A stretch of 58,039 nucleotides of DNA from Furfurilactobacillus rossiae DSM 15814 (GCF_000428925.1 NZ_AUAW01000015.1:1-58039); one strand, 5' to 3'. Shown: positions 7,536-15,718, counted from the stretch's first letter. Numbers and translations: made by a program. Notes: generated by a model not told the origin, from the letters alone.

Positions 7536-8138
7536 ATGGCAGACACAAATGTAGTCGAGGGCCAAACATTGTCGTTGGACGATGTAGAACCAGATCACCA
7601 GTATGTGAAGTGTCATTTCACCGTTTCCAATGCGCCGATTCGACTGATGGATGCGAGCTTTGACCACTGCACGTTTGATCAAGCAAACTTTGATAACGGT
7701 GATTTCAGCCGCGTAACCTGGACGCACAGTCAGTTTTTAAATGCGACTTGGCGTGAGACGAGTTGGTTCGATTGCAACCTGAAGAGTTTGCAGTTAGCTG
7801 GCAGTGACTTTAGCGAATCCGTGATGAAGAACAGCACATTCGACTCCTGCAAACTAACATACGCAAATTTCAGCGAAATGCGCGTGGAAAACAGTAAATT
7901 TTTAAATTGTGATTTGTTAGAAAGTGCGTTTCAGGCCGTTCGAGCTAAGAAAATCGTTAAGTTTGATGGCTCACGACTAACTGGGCCAGACTTTGTCGAA
8001 ACACGCTTGAAAGGTTTTGACTGGCATGAAGCGGAGTTTGACACGTTGAGTATGAGTGCCAACTTAGCTAGCGGACTGGTTGTGAGCCAGTATCAAGCTG
8101 CTCAGTTAATTGGGATGTTTGGTATTGAAGTTAAATAA
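7536..8138 (+). CDS. Pentapeptide repeat protein
   Basis: A 200-residue protein in which Phe, Leu or Trp recurs every fifth position with small residues before it (for example DASFDHCTFDQANFDNGDFS). This is the signature of a right-handed quadrilateral beta-helix. Family members include Qnr and MfpA, DNA mimics that shield gyrase from quinolones or microcins, but most have no known role. It starts 13 bp after the ABC-F gene with an AGGAGA site, so the two are probably co-transcribed. Confidence 0.85.
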   Translation: MADTNVVEGQTLSLDDVEPDHQYVKCHFTVSNAPIRLMDASFDHCTFDQANFDNGDFSRVTWTHSQFLNATWRETSWFDCNLKSLQLAGSDFSESVMKNSTFDSCKLTYANFSEMRVENSKFLNCDLLESAFQAVRAKKIVKFDGSRLTGPDFVETRLKGFDWHEAEFDTLSMSANLASGLVVSQYQAAQLIGMFGIEVK

Positions 8139-8142
8139 AATG

Positions 8143-8183
8143 AAGTCGCTAATCACGTGTAAATTGTGGTTAGCGACTTTTTT
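8143..8183 (+). terminator. Terminator after the ABC-F/pentapeptide operon
   Basis: AAGTCGCTAATCAC pairs with GTGGTTAGCGACTT and is followed by a T-run. The next 160 bp hold no gene that I can see. Confidence 0.9.
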
Positions 8184-8346
8184 GTCTGACTTTGAAAACT
8201 TTCGTTGCGGTTATGCTGAAATGATAGTTTTAAAGTCTAGATAAATGACAGATATAAATGTGTAAGATAAAATATGGTTATCGAATCATAGTGTTAAAGT
8301 TATTGGTGCAAATTGACGTTGGCTATAGAACAAAGGTGATATTAAG

Positions 8347-8631
8347 ATGAAAAAGACAATATCCATCGTTCCAACAATTGTCGCTTTATTTGTAGTTGGA
8401 ATTCTACCTTTTATCTCAAAAATGAATGAAGTGCTCAAAAGTACGATTACAGCTTATACGTTGTTTGGCTTGGCAGGTTACAGTTTTTTACTCGTTTTTT
8501 TATACTGCATGCAGAACGCCTATCAAGCAAAAAATAAGCTAAATAGACATGAAAAAATGTATGTTGGATACTTTGTGATTTTGTTGATTGGATTAACTTT
8601 GTTTGGATTAACTTCAATGTTTTATCAGTGA
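8347..8631 (+). CDS. Small integral membrane protein, unknown function
   Basis: 94 residues with three predicted membrane helices (about 5-22, 36-57 and 70-92) and a short charged loop, QAKNKLNRHEK, between the second and third. An AAAGGTGAT site precedes the ATG. The gene is AT-rich compared with its neighbours, as is the 220 bp after it, which may mean recent acquisition. I do not recognise the family. Confidence 0.65.
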   Translation: MKKTISIVPTIVALFVVGILPFISKMNEVLKSTITAYTLFGLAGYSFLLVFLYCMQNAYQAKNKLNRHEKMYVGYFVILLIGLTLFGLTSMFYQ

Positions 8632-8790
8632 GCTGCTAAACATGATTCTTAGTTAAAAGTCGTACAATTCCAAATTATTATAAATGCGAAAAAGTTAATT
8701 TATATTCATTTTCAAAACAAATATAATTTCGACGATCGTATAATGTTGATGAACAAAGATAGTCACAATTTATGCTGAGTCGTATTTTCT

Positions 8791-8841
8791 AAATAAGGCA
8801 TAGCAAACGTTCACCAGTTGTCCGTTTGTTATGCCTTATTT
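8791..8841. terminator. Bidirectional terminator
   Basis: AAATAAGGCATAGCAAACG pairs with CGTTTGTTATGCCTTATTT with one mismatch. It has A and T runs on both sides and serves the convergent genes at 8347 and 8854. Confidence 0.88.
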
Positions 8842-8853
8842 AGTATTAAAGGT

Positions 8854-9348
8854 TTAATTATGACGGCGTTTGTCACTCGCAATAGATGCGGAAACAGCAT
8901 ACGCCAAGAGCGCAAACGCTAGGCCCGTACCTAAATCTATTAGTGCGTTGAAGGGTAAGCGACTAACGCTGGTGTCGCCAGTTATTGGATTGAAAATTAG
9001 AGTGAATAAGAAAAAGAAGATGGCTAAATCAATCCCGGCAAACGCCGACCTGAGAATAAGCCAGCGTCGTGTCGTGTTTTGATTTTTAAGCGTGCCATTT
9101 GGATCTTGGCTACGAATGAGTTTTCCAATTGAACCCCCGCCAAACGTATAGATTAAAATGGTTAACAGAGCTAAGAGACTAGTGCCGTGGCTGAGACTAC
9201 CAGCCGGCCAATCTAACGCCAAACTGACTAGTGTGAAGGGAAGGCTTAACACCGCGGCCCACAATAGTCCGTTTAATAGGCGATTGTTTAGCGTTTGTGT
9301 CTGTGAGGATTCTTTAGGGTATACGAGATATTGCAAAAGTTTTAGCAT
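8854..9348 (-). CDS. Four-helix membrane protein, unknown function
   Basis: 164 residues with about four membrane helices in two pairs. The pairs are separated by a polar loop, GKLIRSQDPNGTLKNQNTTRR. An AGGGAGATG site precedes the ATG. It diverges from the arsR-type gene at 9474, and the shared spacer contains CTATC-ctaat-GATAG (9371-9385), so the regulator may control it too. I do not recognise the family. Confidence 0.65.
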   Translation of the reverse strand: MLKLLQYLVYPKESSQTQTLNNRLLNGLLWAAVLSLPFTLVSLALDWPAGSLSHGTSLLALLTILIYTFGGGSIGKLIRSQDPNGTLKNQNTTRRWLILRSAFAGIDLAIFFFLFTLIFNPITGDTSVSRLPFNALIDLGTGLAFALLAYAVSASIASDKRRHN

Positions 9349-9438
9349 GGTCTACATCTCCCTTTTTGATCTATCCTAATGATAGAATAAGCTGATTCTC
9401 AATAACAGAAAAGTCTTTTGGGATAGCGGTATCATTAG

Positions 9439-9476
9439 TTGAAATAAATTTGTTTTGGCTGTATCTTTGTTCTATG
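9439..9476 (+). promoter_or_regulatory. Promoter of a leaderless arsR-type gene
   Basis: TTGAAA (9439-9444), a 17-bp spacer and TATCTT (9462-9467) predict transcription starting at about 9474, which is the A of the ATG. There is no ribosome binding site before that ATG. Confidence 0.6.
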
Positions 9477-9764
9477 AATATCGAACAACAAGCAATTGAC
9501 GACAAACTAGCAACAATCTTCAAAGTGCTGAGTGACCCTCACCGCATTAGCATTCTCCGGATTCTTCATGAAAACGGTCATGAGATGACGTGTGGTGAGG
9601 TTGGTGAACAACTGAACCTTGCTAAATCAACGGTGTCTTACCATTTTAAGGCATTACGAAAGGCCGGTTTGACTAATACACGCAAAGTTGGACAAACAAA
9701 GATGTTGTCCATTAACGAAACGACATTTGAACAATATTTACCGCACTTTTTTGATGTTTCGTAG
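9474..9764 (+). CDS. ArsR-type winged-helix regulator
   Basis: A 96-residue single-domain regulator. It contains ATIFKVLSDPHRISILRIL and the recognition region GEQLNLAKSTVSYHFKALRKAG, typical of ArsR/SmtB proteins. The ELCVCDL metal-binding motif on helix 3 is absent: the equivalent is HEMTCGEVGEQL with a single Cys. It may therefore sense an organic or redox signal rather than a metal. I chose the ATG at 9474 over the upstream TTG because the promoter fits it exactly. A 26-bp palindrome lies between it and the GST gene, the likely operator. Confidence 0.85.
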   Translation: MNIEQQAIDDKLATIFKVLSDPHRISILRILHENGHEMTCGEVGEQLNLAKSTVSYHFKALRKAGLTNTRKVGQTKMLSINETTFEQYLPHFFDVS

Positions 9765-9786
9765 TTACCGTTTTTATTTTTTGGAT

Positions 9787-9812
9787 ATTAGTTCGATAAT
9801 TATCGAACTAAT
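9787..9812. promoter_or_regulatory. Perfect 26-bp palindrome, likely operator
   Basis: ATTAGTTCGATAA and its exact reverse complement are fused without a spacer. The site lies 20 bp before the GST start and 22 bp after the regulator's stop, so it is most simply the binding site of the ArsR-type protein. Confidence 0.75.
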
Positions 9813-9832
9813 TGAAACAGAAAGGGCGAATG

Positions 9833-10471
9833 ATGATGCAATTATTCTATGCTGCTGGAGCAAGTTCCATGGCGCCACATATTTTATTACGAGAATTGAA
9901 GCTGGATTTTGAATTAAGACACGTTAATTTGGATCAAAAAACGTGGTCAAAAGGTGATTATAACGATGTTAACCCGAAATCGTATGTACCTGTTTTAGAG
10001 TTGAATGATGGAACTCGATTAACAGAATGTGCCGTTATTTTGGAGTATCTTGCTAGTCACGAGCACCGGCTAATTGCGGACTATGATTCGAAGCAATACT
10101 GGCAACAACGACAGTGGCTGAATTATCTTGCCACTGAATTGCATAAAAACTTTATTTCCCCGTTTCGTACTGGAAATTGGCTGCCGAATACGGCAGAAAG
10201 TAAAGCGTTGGTTTGGCAGCGTGTCTTACCACGATTACAGTTTGTCGAAACCACCTTTGAGGATGGTCGACAATGGCTAATGGGGAATGACTTTTCGTTA
10301 GTCGACCCATATTTATTTGTGATGACAAACTGGCTTCACAGATTGAATTACAGTTTTGAAACTTTGCCACGGCTAAAGGCGTTTGATTCACGCATGCGTG
10401 AGCGAGCCAGTGTTATCGATACTTTTAAGGTAGAGGGTAAGCCGCATGCATTGACTGATTCAACTAATTAA
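9833..10471 (+). CDS. Glutathione S-transferase, beta-class-like
   Basis: About 212 residues. The N-terminal thioredoxin-like half contains MQLFYAAGASSMAPHILLRE, close to the MKLFYxPGACSLAxHI start of bacterial beta-class GSTs. It also has the cis-Pro motif SYVPVLELNDG and LTECAVILEYLA. The beta-class Cys in GACS is replaced by Ser here. The C-terminal helical half carries the N-cap motif FSLVDPYLFVMTNW. Three in-frame ATGs occur at 9830, 9833 and 9836; AAGGG at 9822-9826 favours the last two. The enzyme conjugates or reduces electrophiles with glutathione. It is probably controlled by the ArsR-type gene upstream. Confidence 0.85.
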   Translation: MMQLFYAAGASSMAPHILLRELKLDFELRHVNLDQKTWSKGDYNDVNPKSYVPVLELNDGTRLTECAVILEYLASHEHRLIADYDSKQYWQQRQWLNYLATELHKNFISPFRTGNWLPNTAESKALVWQRVLPRLQFVETTFEDGRQWLMGNDFSLVDPYLFVMTNWLHRLNYSFETLPRLKAFDSRMRERASVIDTFKVEGKPHALTDSTN

Positions 10472-10479
10472 AGTGCATA

Positions 10480-10529
10480 AAACAACCGGTCAGTTGGCTC
10501 GAATATTTGAGCTAACTGACCGGTTGTTT
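10480..10529. terminator. Strong bidirectional terminator
   Basis: AAACAACCGGTCAGTTGGCTC pairs over about 20 bp with the arm ending at 10529, with one mismatch. It separates the convergent GST and nucleotidyltransferase genes. Confidence 0.9.
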
Positions 10530-10543
10530 GCTTTGGAAGATTG

Positions 10544-11488
10544 TTAAAGAAGTGATGTGAGTGCTGCAGCGTATTCTTTGCTAAAAGTTTGTAGTTGCTC
10601 ACTGGTAGGTGCTTGAAAATGATTTCGATTGAGCAGCGTTAAATTTGGTTGAGAAAATTGATTTAAAAAGACATCGAGCGTTTGACCTTCTTTTAAGCAA
10701 TCAAAAAAGAGAAATAAAGTCTCGCCACACATCGTGTAACGCATCAGTGCATAATTTTGCTGGATTTCATAACGATGTAATTTTCCAGCTAACAGTGTTA
10801 ACTGAGTCTTGGTGTTGTATGGTTGTACCAATCTTGGCTCGCAAGCGTGTTGTAACGTTTGAAAATCGTCGATTATTGGCTGGCTAGAACATCTTTCGGC
10901 AGTAGCGCCAAGCAGTTGGTTTAACTGATTCAGTACAGGATTATGCGTGGCTGTGTCAAAGACGGCCTGGTTACCCAGTTTACGGCCATTAATGAATGCA
11001 AACTGCATATTTAATTGCCCAACTAACCATAATTCGGTTTGATACGCCGAAAAAGACCTTGCAGGTTGCTGTGCTAAAACATTGAGTAAGCGACGGTTGG
11101 TATTTATAAATGCATGCGAATAATCGTTCTTGGAAAATTGATTAATTCGTTTGTTAACCGATTCTTGATAATTGGTGAGACGAAGATTATTGTCGCAAAC
11201 AATGACATTTTCGAGCCAGTAGCGATTATCAAATGCTTCATCTGGTGATTGGATTGATAGCGATGAGTCGACTTTCTTGAGGTAGCTAACTTGAAAAAGG
11301 CGATTTTGAAACAGGACATCAATTTGTGTTTCGTCGTGATTTTGGTTAAACACAAGCAGGTCAATGTCGCTGTTTGCACTCATTTCACCACGTGCAGTTG
11401 ATCCGGTTAGGACAATTTCAGTCTCATTAGGACAGTATGTTTGGCAAAAATGAGTGATTAACTGTTGTGTTGATTCTGTTAGTGACAT
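10544..11488 (-). CDS. Nucleotidyltransferase-fold protein (aminoglycoside adenylyltransferase-like)
   Basis: 314 residues. The N-terminal GSTARGEMSANSDIDLLVF is the polymerase-beta-type motif GS-x-ARGE-x8-SDIDLLV, with both metal-binding Asp. The remaining 250 residues are mostly helical and I do not recognise them. Such proteins transfer a nucleotide to small molecules (including aminoglycosides) or to proteins; the target is not visible. It diverges from the marR gene at 11631. Confidence 0.75.
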   Translation of the reverse strand: MSLTESTQQLITHFCQTYCPNETEIVLTGSTARGEMSANSDIDLLVFNQNHDETQIDVLFQNRLFQVSYLKKVDSSLSIQSPDEAFDNRYWLENVIVCDNNLRLTNYQESVNKRINQFSKNDYSHAFINTNRRLLNVLAQQPARSFSAYQTELWLVGQLNMQFAFINGRKLGNQAVFDTATHNPVLNQLNQLLGATAERCSSQPIIDDFQTLQHACEPRLVQPYNTKTQLTLLAGKLHRYEIQQNYALMRYTMCGETLFLFFDCLKEGQTLDVFLNQFSQPNLTLLNRNHFQAPTSEQLQTFSKEYAAALTSLL

Positions 11489-11563
11489 TTAATTGCTCCA
11501 ATCTGGATGTGTCTGTCCACCATATTTTTTATTATAAGGCAGCAAAAAAGAAATAATATACAA

Positions 11564-11598
11564 TATTTTGTTTTAATCACAACAAAATACTGTATAAT
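11564..11598 (+). promoter_or_regulatory. marR promoter with inverted-repeat operator
   Basis: TATTTTGTT (11564-11572) and AACAAAATA (11581-11589) form a perfect 9-bp inverted repeat with an 8-bp gap, lying over the -35/spacer. A consensus TATAAT follows at 11593-11598. The position suggests autorepression by the MarR protein. Confidence 0.7.
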
Positions 11599-11630
11599 CT
11601 TTATAACAAACTAGTCAACAGGAGAGAAAT

Positions 11631-12083
11631 ATGGAAGATGTATTACGTTCAATCGGTAAAATTTCACGTGCATTAGATGCGATTTCTAATATTGATTTCC
11701 AGAACATCGACCTTACCAAAGGCCAGTATTTGTATCTTGTGAGAATCTGCGAAAATCCCGGCATCATTCAGGGGAGGTTGGCGGAACTCGTAATGGTGGA
11801 TCGCACGACGGTGTCACAGGCGATAAAAAAGCTGGTTAATAACGGTTTTATTACACGTCAACACAGCGAAACGAACCTTAAAAACTATGAACTTTACCCA
11901 ACGGCCAAAGGAACGGCCATTTATCCACGACTCAAACGTGAAAATGCGTATTCGACTGACAAGGCGCTGCAAGGCTTTTCAAAAGCAGAGGCGCAACAGT
12001 TGGCGGCCTTTTTGGAACGGATGACCGTTAACGTTAACGAAGACTGGAAGTCAGTAAAAGCAGGCGTCCCACGAGATTATTAA
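11631..12083 (+). CDS. MarR-family transcriptional regulator
   Basis: 150 residues with the MarR winged helix. Helices 3-4 read GIIQGRLAELVMVDRTTVSQAIKKLVNNGFI, and the wing follows with RQHSETNLKNYELYPTAKG. AGGAGAG precedes the ATG. The paiA-like gene starts 16 bp after its stop, so the two form an operon under the inverted-repeat operator upstream. The ligand is unknown. Confidence 0.9.
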   Translation: MEDVLRSIGKISRALDAISNIDFQNIDLTKGQYLYLVRICENPGIIQGRLAELVMVDRTTVSQAIKKLVNNGFITRQHSETNLKNYELYPTAKGTAIYPRLKRENAYSTDKALQGFSKAEAQQLAAFLERMTVNVNEDWKSVKAGVPRDY

Positions 12084-12099
12084 CAATCATGGAGGATTT

Positions 12100-12615
12100 A
12101 TGACAGTACAAATAACAGCAGTCACACCACAAGACGTAACAACGCTACGTGAGGTCAGTTGCGCAACATTTCAAGATACATTTGGCTCTGAAAATAGTGC
12201 GACGGATTTACAAAACTATCTTAACCGCGCTTACTCAGTCGATCAATTGTTGACAGAAATCAATAATCCGGAATCGTGGTTCTACTTTATTAAAGTGAAT
12301 CAGGCGGTTGCGGGTTATCTCAAATTAAATGTTGGCGAGGCACAAACGGAGAAGATGGGGTCGGATGCGTTAGAAATACAGCGGATTTACATTCTGCCGT
12401 CGTTCAAGCGCCAAGGATTGGGCACGCAACTATTCAATCAAGCGACTGCCAATGCGGAAGATTTGCACAAAAGGGCAATCTGGCTGGGCGTTTGGGAACA
12501 CAATGACGCGGCTCGCAAGTTCTATCATAAAATCGGGTTCCAACCAGTCGGCGACCATGTATTCCAACTTGGTTCCTCCGTCCAGCGGGATCTAATTATG
12601 AAACGCACTCTGTAG
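12100..12615 (+). CDS. paiA: PaiA-like polyamine N-acetyltransferase (GNAT)
   Basis: 171 residues, alignable along its whole length with Bacillus PaiA, a spermine/spermidine acetyltransferase. It shares the FQDTFGSENSATDLQNYL opening, the acetyl-CoA loop LPSFKRQGLGTQLF, the stretch KRAIWLGVWEHNDAARKFYH and the ending RDLIMKRTL. It would acetylate polyamines or related amines using acetyl-CoA. GGAGG precedes the ATG. The link with the polyamine import operon at 54-57.7 kb is thematic only. Confidence 0.85.
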   Translation: MTVQITAVTPQDVTTLREVSCATFQDTFGSENSATDLQNYLNRAYSVDQLLTEINNPESWFYFIKVNQAVAGYLKLNVGEAQTEKMGSDALEIQRIYILPSFKRQGLGTQLFNQATANAEDLHKRAIWLGVWEHNDAARKFYHKIGFQPVGDHVFQLGSSVQRDLIMKRTL

Positions 12616-12621
12616 CCCAAT

Positions 12622-12903
12622 CTAAGTGAGATCTTCTGGATCAATTTCGAGCGTTGGCCAGTGGGATAGGGTCGATAAATCAGTATCATAGGGCACACTG
12701 TAAACCATATAGTAATGATCCGGTTTCTGTTTGCGAAGGCGAGTGAGCTGCTGTTGAGCTTGTTGAACGTCTGTTGTGACATAAAGCAAACCGACCACGC
12801 CGACCTTTTGACCATCTGTGTTCGATTCGGTCCAACCGCCCAGAATTACTTTTAACGGTGCTTTGCCGGATAAGCCAAGTTGAATTAGTTCTTCATCGTT
12901 CAT
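12622..12903 (-). CDS. Conserved hypothetical protein, 93 aa
   Basis: A small soluble acidic protein. KVGVVGLLYVTTDVQQAQQQLTRLRKQKPDHYYMVYSVPYD suggests an alternating beta/alpha domain. Its gene ends 6 bp from the convergent paiA stop. AAAGGCGG lies before the ATG. I do not recognise the family. Confidence 0.6.
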   Translation of the reverse strand: MNDEELIQLGLSGKAPLKVILGGWTESNTDGQKVGVVGLLYVTTDVQQAQQQLTRLRKQKPDHYYMVYSVPYDTDLSTLSHWPTLEIDPEDLT

Positions 12904-12942
12904 AATTGTGGCCGCCTTTCATCAAAAAAGTTTTAAATCTGT

Positions 12943-13848
12943 TTAATGGTCGCCTTTACCTGGCATATCATCAGCATTGTCCTGTCTTTCAGGAATCGGT
13001 AAACTGTTTAGAAAATCGATGGCTTGTTCACGATAATGATGTTCCGCGTTGACCTTAGTTAAGGTAGCGGCATCATGAGTTGAGGCATGTCCGGTGAACA
13101 TCAGTTTCTGATATAAATCGATATATGGAAAATGTAGATCTTTAGCACGTTGCAGTTCGCCGTCCATGTCATACGGGACGCGACGGAAATCAACATCTTC
13201 AATGCCTTTTTCTGAAATTGTGAGCAATAGGTAACTGGCGGCACGATTAGCTAACAGTTTATCGCGGGTAAACCAGATTTGACCGATGGAACCGGGATTC
13301 AACACCATCTGGCCATTTGATGTATATCGCCAAACGGGTGTATGCGTGTGCGCGTAAAGGGCCACATCCGCGTCGTGGTTATTTTCGGTGAGAACGTCGA
13401 AGTTTGTTTGGGTCTCAGTAGGAAATAGCGAGTGACCATGATTCTTAGTCGGAAGATTATGTGACATCGTGAAAACAAGATTATCAATAACTTTTCGGCC
13501 GGTCATGGGCAGGTTTCTTAATTGGGCTTCTCGTTGAGGTGTGTAACGAGCGTGCTCATACTGGGCCAAAATGGTGAAGTAAACATCAGTGGGATCGTCA
13601 AAGTTCACACCTTTTTTCGGTTTGCCCATGATAAAGTTGTAGTCACTTTCCCAGTTGCCCATGAGGTATTGGGTGGCGCCAACTTGTTCCAATAAGTCAT
13701 AGCATTCCGCTGATGTCGCGCCGCCAAGCGCAATATCACCCAGTGACCATACTTCATCGACACCATGCTTTTTCGCGTCGCTGAGGGCAGCGCGCAAAGC
13801 TGATGCATTGCCATGACTGTCTGATAACACCGCAATTCGATAATCCAT
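12943..13848 (-). CDS. Calcineurin-like metallophosphoesterase
   Basis: 301 residues with the full metallophosphoesterase motif set: DSHGN near the N-terminus, GDIALGG, GNWESD, a lone His in MSHNLPT, and YAHTHTP. These ligate two metal ions for phosphodiester or phosphomonoester hydrolysis. It resembles YfcE/Metallophos_2 proteins but has a longer C-terminus (about residues 210-301) of unknown role. The substrate cannot be inferred. Confidence 0.85.
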   Translation of the reverse strand: MDYRIAVLSDSHGNASALRAALSDAKKHGVDEVWSLGDIALGGATSAECYDLLEQVGATQYLMGNWESDYNFIMGKPKKGVNFDDPTDVYFTILAQYEHARYTPQREAQLRNLPMTGRKVIDNLVFTMSHNLPTKNHGHSLFPTETQTNFDVLTENNHDADVALYAHTHTPVWRYTSNGQMVLNPGSIGQIWFTRDKLLANRAASYLLLTISEKGIEDVDFRRVPYDMDGELQRAKDLHFPYIDLYQKLMFTGHASTHDAATLTKVNAEHHYREQAIDFLNSLPIPERQDNADDMPGKGDH

Positions 13849-13921
13849 GTCGTACCTCCGTCTCTCTTCAAATCTCCGATTGGCGAGTGCTTGCTGAATT
13901 TCTACACTCTGTCTTTAGTTT

Positions 13922-13997
13922 ACTGACCGTTTGCAAACTTGCAATCAAAAGGTTGCAACGGGGGTAGACGAATAATCAAGTTAAGTGTAATCTTAAC
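13922..13997. promoter_or_regulatory. Divergent promoter region with TTGCAA repeats and an inverted repeat
   Basis: Three TTGCAA words lie in about 30 bp (13931-13958). They are followed by GTTAAG-tgtaat-CTTAAC (13980-13997), a perfect 6-bp inverted repeat before the phosphorylase gene. They could be operator sites; no regulator is adjacent. Confidence 0.4.
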
Positions 13998-14025
13998 ATT
14001 AAAATTTGATGAGGGGATGAGGACG

Positions 14026-14796
14026 ATGACAGAATTACCATTATTTAACTTTGATACAAACCAGGTGGGCGTCACCGATCCGCATGAAGACCCCGAAATC
14101 ATTGCGGAAACGAAGTGTCTATTTGCATTTGTCGAAACCGCAGACTTGGTAACGTTTTTACAACCATATCATCCGGTTGAGGTGGGGACGTTTAGCTGTA
14201 TTACCAGAGAATTTCCGATTTTACGCATTGAGGTTGAGGGTCAACTGTTGACAGTGATGCAGGCGCCACTTGGAGCTCCCGCTGCGACGCAGATTTTGGA
14301 TTATTTGATTGGGCACGGTGTTAAACAAATTATCAGTATGGGCAGCTGTGGTGTGCTGACCGATCACGCTGAGGGCGCCTTCTTGTTGCCAATGAATGCG
14401 TTGCGCGATGAAGGTACTTCCTACCATTATCTGCCGGCAGAAACGACGGTAACATTGAATCCGGTAATGCAGCAGGCAATTGAGACAACTATCACTCAGC
14501 GTCATGAGACGATTGCCCGTGTAAATACGTGGACGACAGACGGTTATTTCCGCGAAACTGAAAAGTTGGTTGATCAATACTGCGCCGCAGGTTACCAAAC
14601 GGTGGAAATGGAATGTGCTGCGTTGGCCGCTTGTGCCCAATTTCGCGGTGTCGATTTTGGTCAGTTTTTCTTTACGGCTGATTCACTAGCGCATACAGAT
14701 GCCTATGATAAACGTGATTGGGGCCGTTCGGCTCGACAAACGGCGCTACGTTTGGGATTAGCGACACTCGTAGCGCTTCCTAATTCATTAAATTAG
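14026..14796 (+). CDS. Nucleoside phosphorylase family protein
   Basis: 256 residues with the PNP/UDP phosphorylase fold. The signature regions are IISMGSCGVLTDHAEGAFLLP, the phosphate/substrate loop; QTVEMECAALAACAQFRG, the conserved MExxA motif near the active site; and FTADSLA with a catalytic Asp. It would split a nucleoside with phosphate in purine or pyrimidine salvage; the base preference is not clear. I chose the ATG at 14026 because GAGGGG (14011-14016) is correctly spaced for it and not for the upstream ATG. Confidence 0.82.
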   Translation: MTELPLFNFDTNQVGVTDPHEDPEIIAETKCLFAFVETADLVTFLQPYHPVEVGTFSCITREFPILRIEVEGQLLTVMQAPLGAPAATQILDYLIGHGVKQIISMGSCGVLTDHAEGAFLLPMNALRDEGTSYHYLPAETTVTLNPVMQQAIETTITQRHETIARVNTWTTDGYFRETEKLVDQYCAAGYQTVEMECAALAACAQFRGVDFGQFFFTADSLAHTDAYDKRDWGRSARQTALRLGLATLVALPNSLN

Positions 14797-14858
14797 TGGA
14801 CATGCATAAAATGATTGCCCGATAATGAAATCAAAAAGAAATCCGGAGGTCACCATCT

Positions 14859-14894
14859 ATGGGGTGTGACAAACGTAAGACTACACTTTGCTGA
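14859..14894 (+). CDS. 11-codon leader ORF with attenuator-like hairpin
   Basis: MGCDKRKTTLC is preceded by GGAGGT at the ideal 8-base distance. Its last codons lie in the left arm of a perfect 9-bp hairpin, CACTTTGCT/AGCAAAGTG (14884-14892, 14902-14910). The right arm abuts the GGAGGA site of the next gene. Ribosomes reading the leader would therefore open or close that site. Confidence 0.45.
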   Translation: MGCDKRKTTLC

Positions 14895-14922
14895 GATGTT
14901 AAGCAAAGTGGAGGACAATTAA

Positions 14923-15333
14923 ATGATTAATATTAAAACCGTTTCGACGATGGACAAACAGGATGTCTTAACGCTATACAATGCGAACGGATGGATTGCT
15001 TATACGCAAAACCCGCAAGCATTGATGACTGCGATTGCGCATTCAGTCAACCTTGCGGCGTTCGATGGCGAAAAGCTCGTGGGGTTGCTGCGCTATGTGA
15101 CTGATGAGGTGTCGATTGCCTTTATTCAAGACATTTTGATACTGCCCGAATACCAACGACAGGGGATCGGCCGACAGTTGATGATGACAGCGATGAAGCG
15201 ACTGAAGAATATCGGTCAGGTTCATTTGTTGACTGAAAACGAGCCGAAGACTGTTGGGTTTTATACCGCAGTTGGTTTTCGTAATGCGGCTGATGCAAAC
15301 TTGGTCACATTTACGATGGAGAATCGGTATTAA
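14923..15333 (+). CDS. GNAT-family N-acetyltransferase
   Basis: 136 residues. The acetyl-CoA binding segment DILILPEYQRQGIGRQLMMTA and the terminal KTVGFYTAVGFRNA are canonical GNAT features. The acceptor is unknown. A GGAGGA site precedes the ATG and is overlapped by the leader hairpin described for 14859-14894. Confidence 0.85.
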   Translation: MINIKTVSTMDKQDVLTLYNANGWIAYTQNPQALMTAIAHSVNLAAFDGEKLVGLLRYVTDEVSIAFIQDILILPEYQRQGIGRQLMMTAMKRLKNIGQVHLLTENEPKTVGFYTAVGFRNAADANLVTFTMENRY

Positions 15334-15414
15334 ATTCATTCGACGCGTACATTGCGGTTGCGGAGGAAAAATCATGATAATTTGGACTTATAAATTATAA
15401 AATATAAAGCGAGT

Positions 15415-15452
15415 AAAAAACGGGGCAGTCACGATATGTGGCCGTCCCGTTT
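15415..15452 (+). terminator. Terminator after the GNAT gene
   Basis: AAAACGGGGC...GTCCCGTTT with an inner CAC/GTG pairing and a short T-run. Confidence 0.7.
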
Positions 15453-15509
15453 CACTGTAAATGGGCCTTGGGGTCTAAACTTTTAGCGGACATGATATAA
15501 CTGCAATGT

Positions 15510-15617
15510 TAAGAGAGCATCATGGCAATGACATCCCCTGCCAATCCGCAAAAGCGGTGGTGGAAACAACAAATGAGCAATCGTCACCTTACCAAAGATG
15601 GGACGACTGCTCTTTTT
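15510..15617 (+). ncRNA. Possible small RNA in a 385-bp intergenic region
   Basis: A GATATAAC -10-like box near 15499 precedes about 100 nt. These contain the hairpin CCGC-AAAA-GCGG and end in a clear terminator, GAGCAATCGTC/GACGACTGCTC plus TTTTTT (15575-15617). A 45-codon ORF runs through it, but I see no ribosome binding site. It may be a small RNA; the evidence is only its boundaries. Confidence 0.3.
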
Positions 15618-15718
15618 TATGGTTCAATTTTGATGAGGTTTCCGTGCTGTTTTTGTTAGGCTTCATGGTGCTTTGATTAAGTTATAAATCCTCTAATATC
15701 AACATTTTTAGGCCTGTT

